Source: Fervidobacterium changbaicum
GTDB taxonomy: Bacteria; Thermotogota; Thermotogae; Thermotogales; Fervidobacteriaceae
Direction: 5' to 3'
NCBI RefSeq assembly: GCF_004117075.1
Contig: NZ_CP026721.1
Coordinates: 1,488,001-1,552,000 of the forward strand
DNA: 64,000 bases
In this document: piece after piece, positions 63,551 through 64,000 of the stretch
How the letters are laid out: the number at the start of each line of letters is the position of its first letter
Position numbering within the stretch: position 1 is the first letter of the stretch
Notes under the pieces: model-generated
The model's database searches: none
The model's input: the letters and a program-made list of their open reading frames with translations, nothing else
What the model was told of the DNA's origin: nothing
Position numbers and translations under genes: made by a program

Positions 63551-63584
63551 AAGCGCTCCGTTTGTTTTTAAGGAGCGCTTTTTG
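63551..63584. terminator. Bidirectional terminator after rsgA
   Basis: AAGCGCTCC (63551-63559) pairs with GGAGCGCTT (63572-63580). The A-run before it and the T-run after it allow function for rsgA (+) and the glycosyltransferase gene (-). Confidence 0.9.
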
Positions 63585-63585
63585 T

Positions 63586-64000
63586 TTATTCAAACAGTTC
63601 TATGAGCCTTTTAAATATGGCGTTGAGTTTCAGTTGCAAGGAAGTGTTTATTATGGATGGCATATGGAAGTCTATAAACCCTTCTTTCAAAGCCCTTTGA
63701 TAGATCACCTCTAACCTGTCAGCCATGGTGTTCATTGACCAGTGCTTTTCGACATATTCTATGCCTCTTTTTCGTAGTTCATCCTTCTTTTCAAGGGCAG
63801 TGATTATCGCATTGTAGAACTCTTCTTCATCGATACCCGTGGTTATGGCTCCTTCGCCATTTACAAGCACGTTTGCAATGCCTTTGTAAGCTATTGCGAC
63901 GACGGGTATACCGCTTGCCAAAGCTTCTAAAACGACCAGACCTTGTGTTTCTGTAAGTGATGCAAATACGAATAGATCAGCGGCTTTGTAGTAATCTTTT
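63586..64000 (-). CDS. GT4-type glycosyltransferase (C-terminal part)
   Basis: The gene runs off the window, and the frame is open to the edge. The visible 137 residues are the end of the second Rossmann-like domain of a group 1 (GT4) glycosyltransferase, with YKAADLFVFASLTETQ and then GLVVLEALASGIPVV, which holds the donor-binding EX7E pattern (TETQGLVVLE). It is followed by a helical tail. Donor and acceptor are unknown; the family includes enzymes that build envelope glycolipids. Confidence 0.88.
   Translation of the reverse strand, partial: KDYYKAADLFVFASLTETQGLVVLEALASGIPVVAIAYKGIANVLVNGEGAITTGIDEEEFYNAIITALEKKDELRKRGIEYVEKHWSMNTMADRLEVIYQRALKEGFIDFHMPSIINTSLQLKLNAIFKRLIELFE

Overview
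The window is a gene-dense stretch of about 64 kb from a thermophilic bacterium of the Thermotogota, most likely a Fervidobacterium-like member of the Fervidobacteriaceae. The main grounds are a toga-type outer-membrane gene pair (an SLH plus coiled-coil Omp-alpha-like protein followed by a beta-rich porin-like protein), a PolC-type replicase in an organism with an outer envelope, strong GGAGG-type ribosome binding sites with many GTG and TTG starts, low GC, and tightly packed short operons. No rRNA, tRNA, CRISPR array or prophage was seen.

Layout. Positions 1-16541 (+) carry the end of gatA, gatB, a small outer-membrane-like protein, hemW, the cell-wall genes ftsW-murG-murC, smc with a translationally coupled PAS/GAF protein, a FliJ-like coiled coil, a DUF218 membrane protein, a rhomboid protease, an asparaginase and an AI-2E-type transporter. 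panB (-) and pepF (+) diverge from back-to-back extended -10 promoters near 17.4 kb, and galM follows pepF. A bidirectional terminator separates these from a minus-strand block with pmbA-tldD, mutL, and an outer-membrane protein plus a very large lipoprotein. An IS110-family element (about 29.0-30.36 kb) with a structured non-coding leader sits just upstream of the lipoprotein gene. flgB-flgC-fliE (+) follow.

Positions 31.7-44.2 kb hold an SLH-less Omp-alpha paralogue (-), rpsO with a structured leader, queA, ruvC, polC, secG, tyrS and the Omp-alpha/Omp-beta pair. Positions 44.3-48.4 kb (-) hold eno, a cytoplasmic GH13 glycosidase and murD. dinB, an MBL-fold hydrolase and a VanZ-like protein (+) lead into a signalling cassette at 51.5-55.9 kb: a frameshifted protein with two periplasmic binding domains, a membrane histidine kinase, and a REC-DUF3369-HD-GYP regulator. 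A competence-like minus operon (M42 peptidase, membrane protein with a possible SPOR-like end, double-HhH ComEA-like protein) follows. Three consecutive radical SAM genes (PflX-like, an unrecognised one, rlmN), a kinase-less PASTA protein, rsgA and the end of a GT4 glycosyltransferase close the window.

The main functional themes are peptidoglycan synthesis (ftsW, murG, murC, murD, PASTA protein), envelope and toga structure, DNA maintenance (smc, mutL, ruvC, polC, dinB), translation (gatAB, rpsO, queA, tyrS, rlmN, rsgA), flagellar basal body, and c-di-GMP signalling. The items least explained by known families are the lipoprotein/OMP pair, the Omp-alpha paralogue with its operator-like palindrome, the signalling cassette, the unknown radical SAM protein, and the IS110 leader RNA. 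All functional statements rest on reading the sequence and family knowledge; no database search was run.
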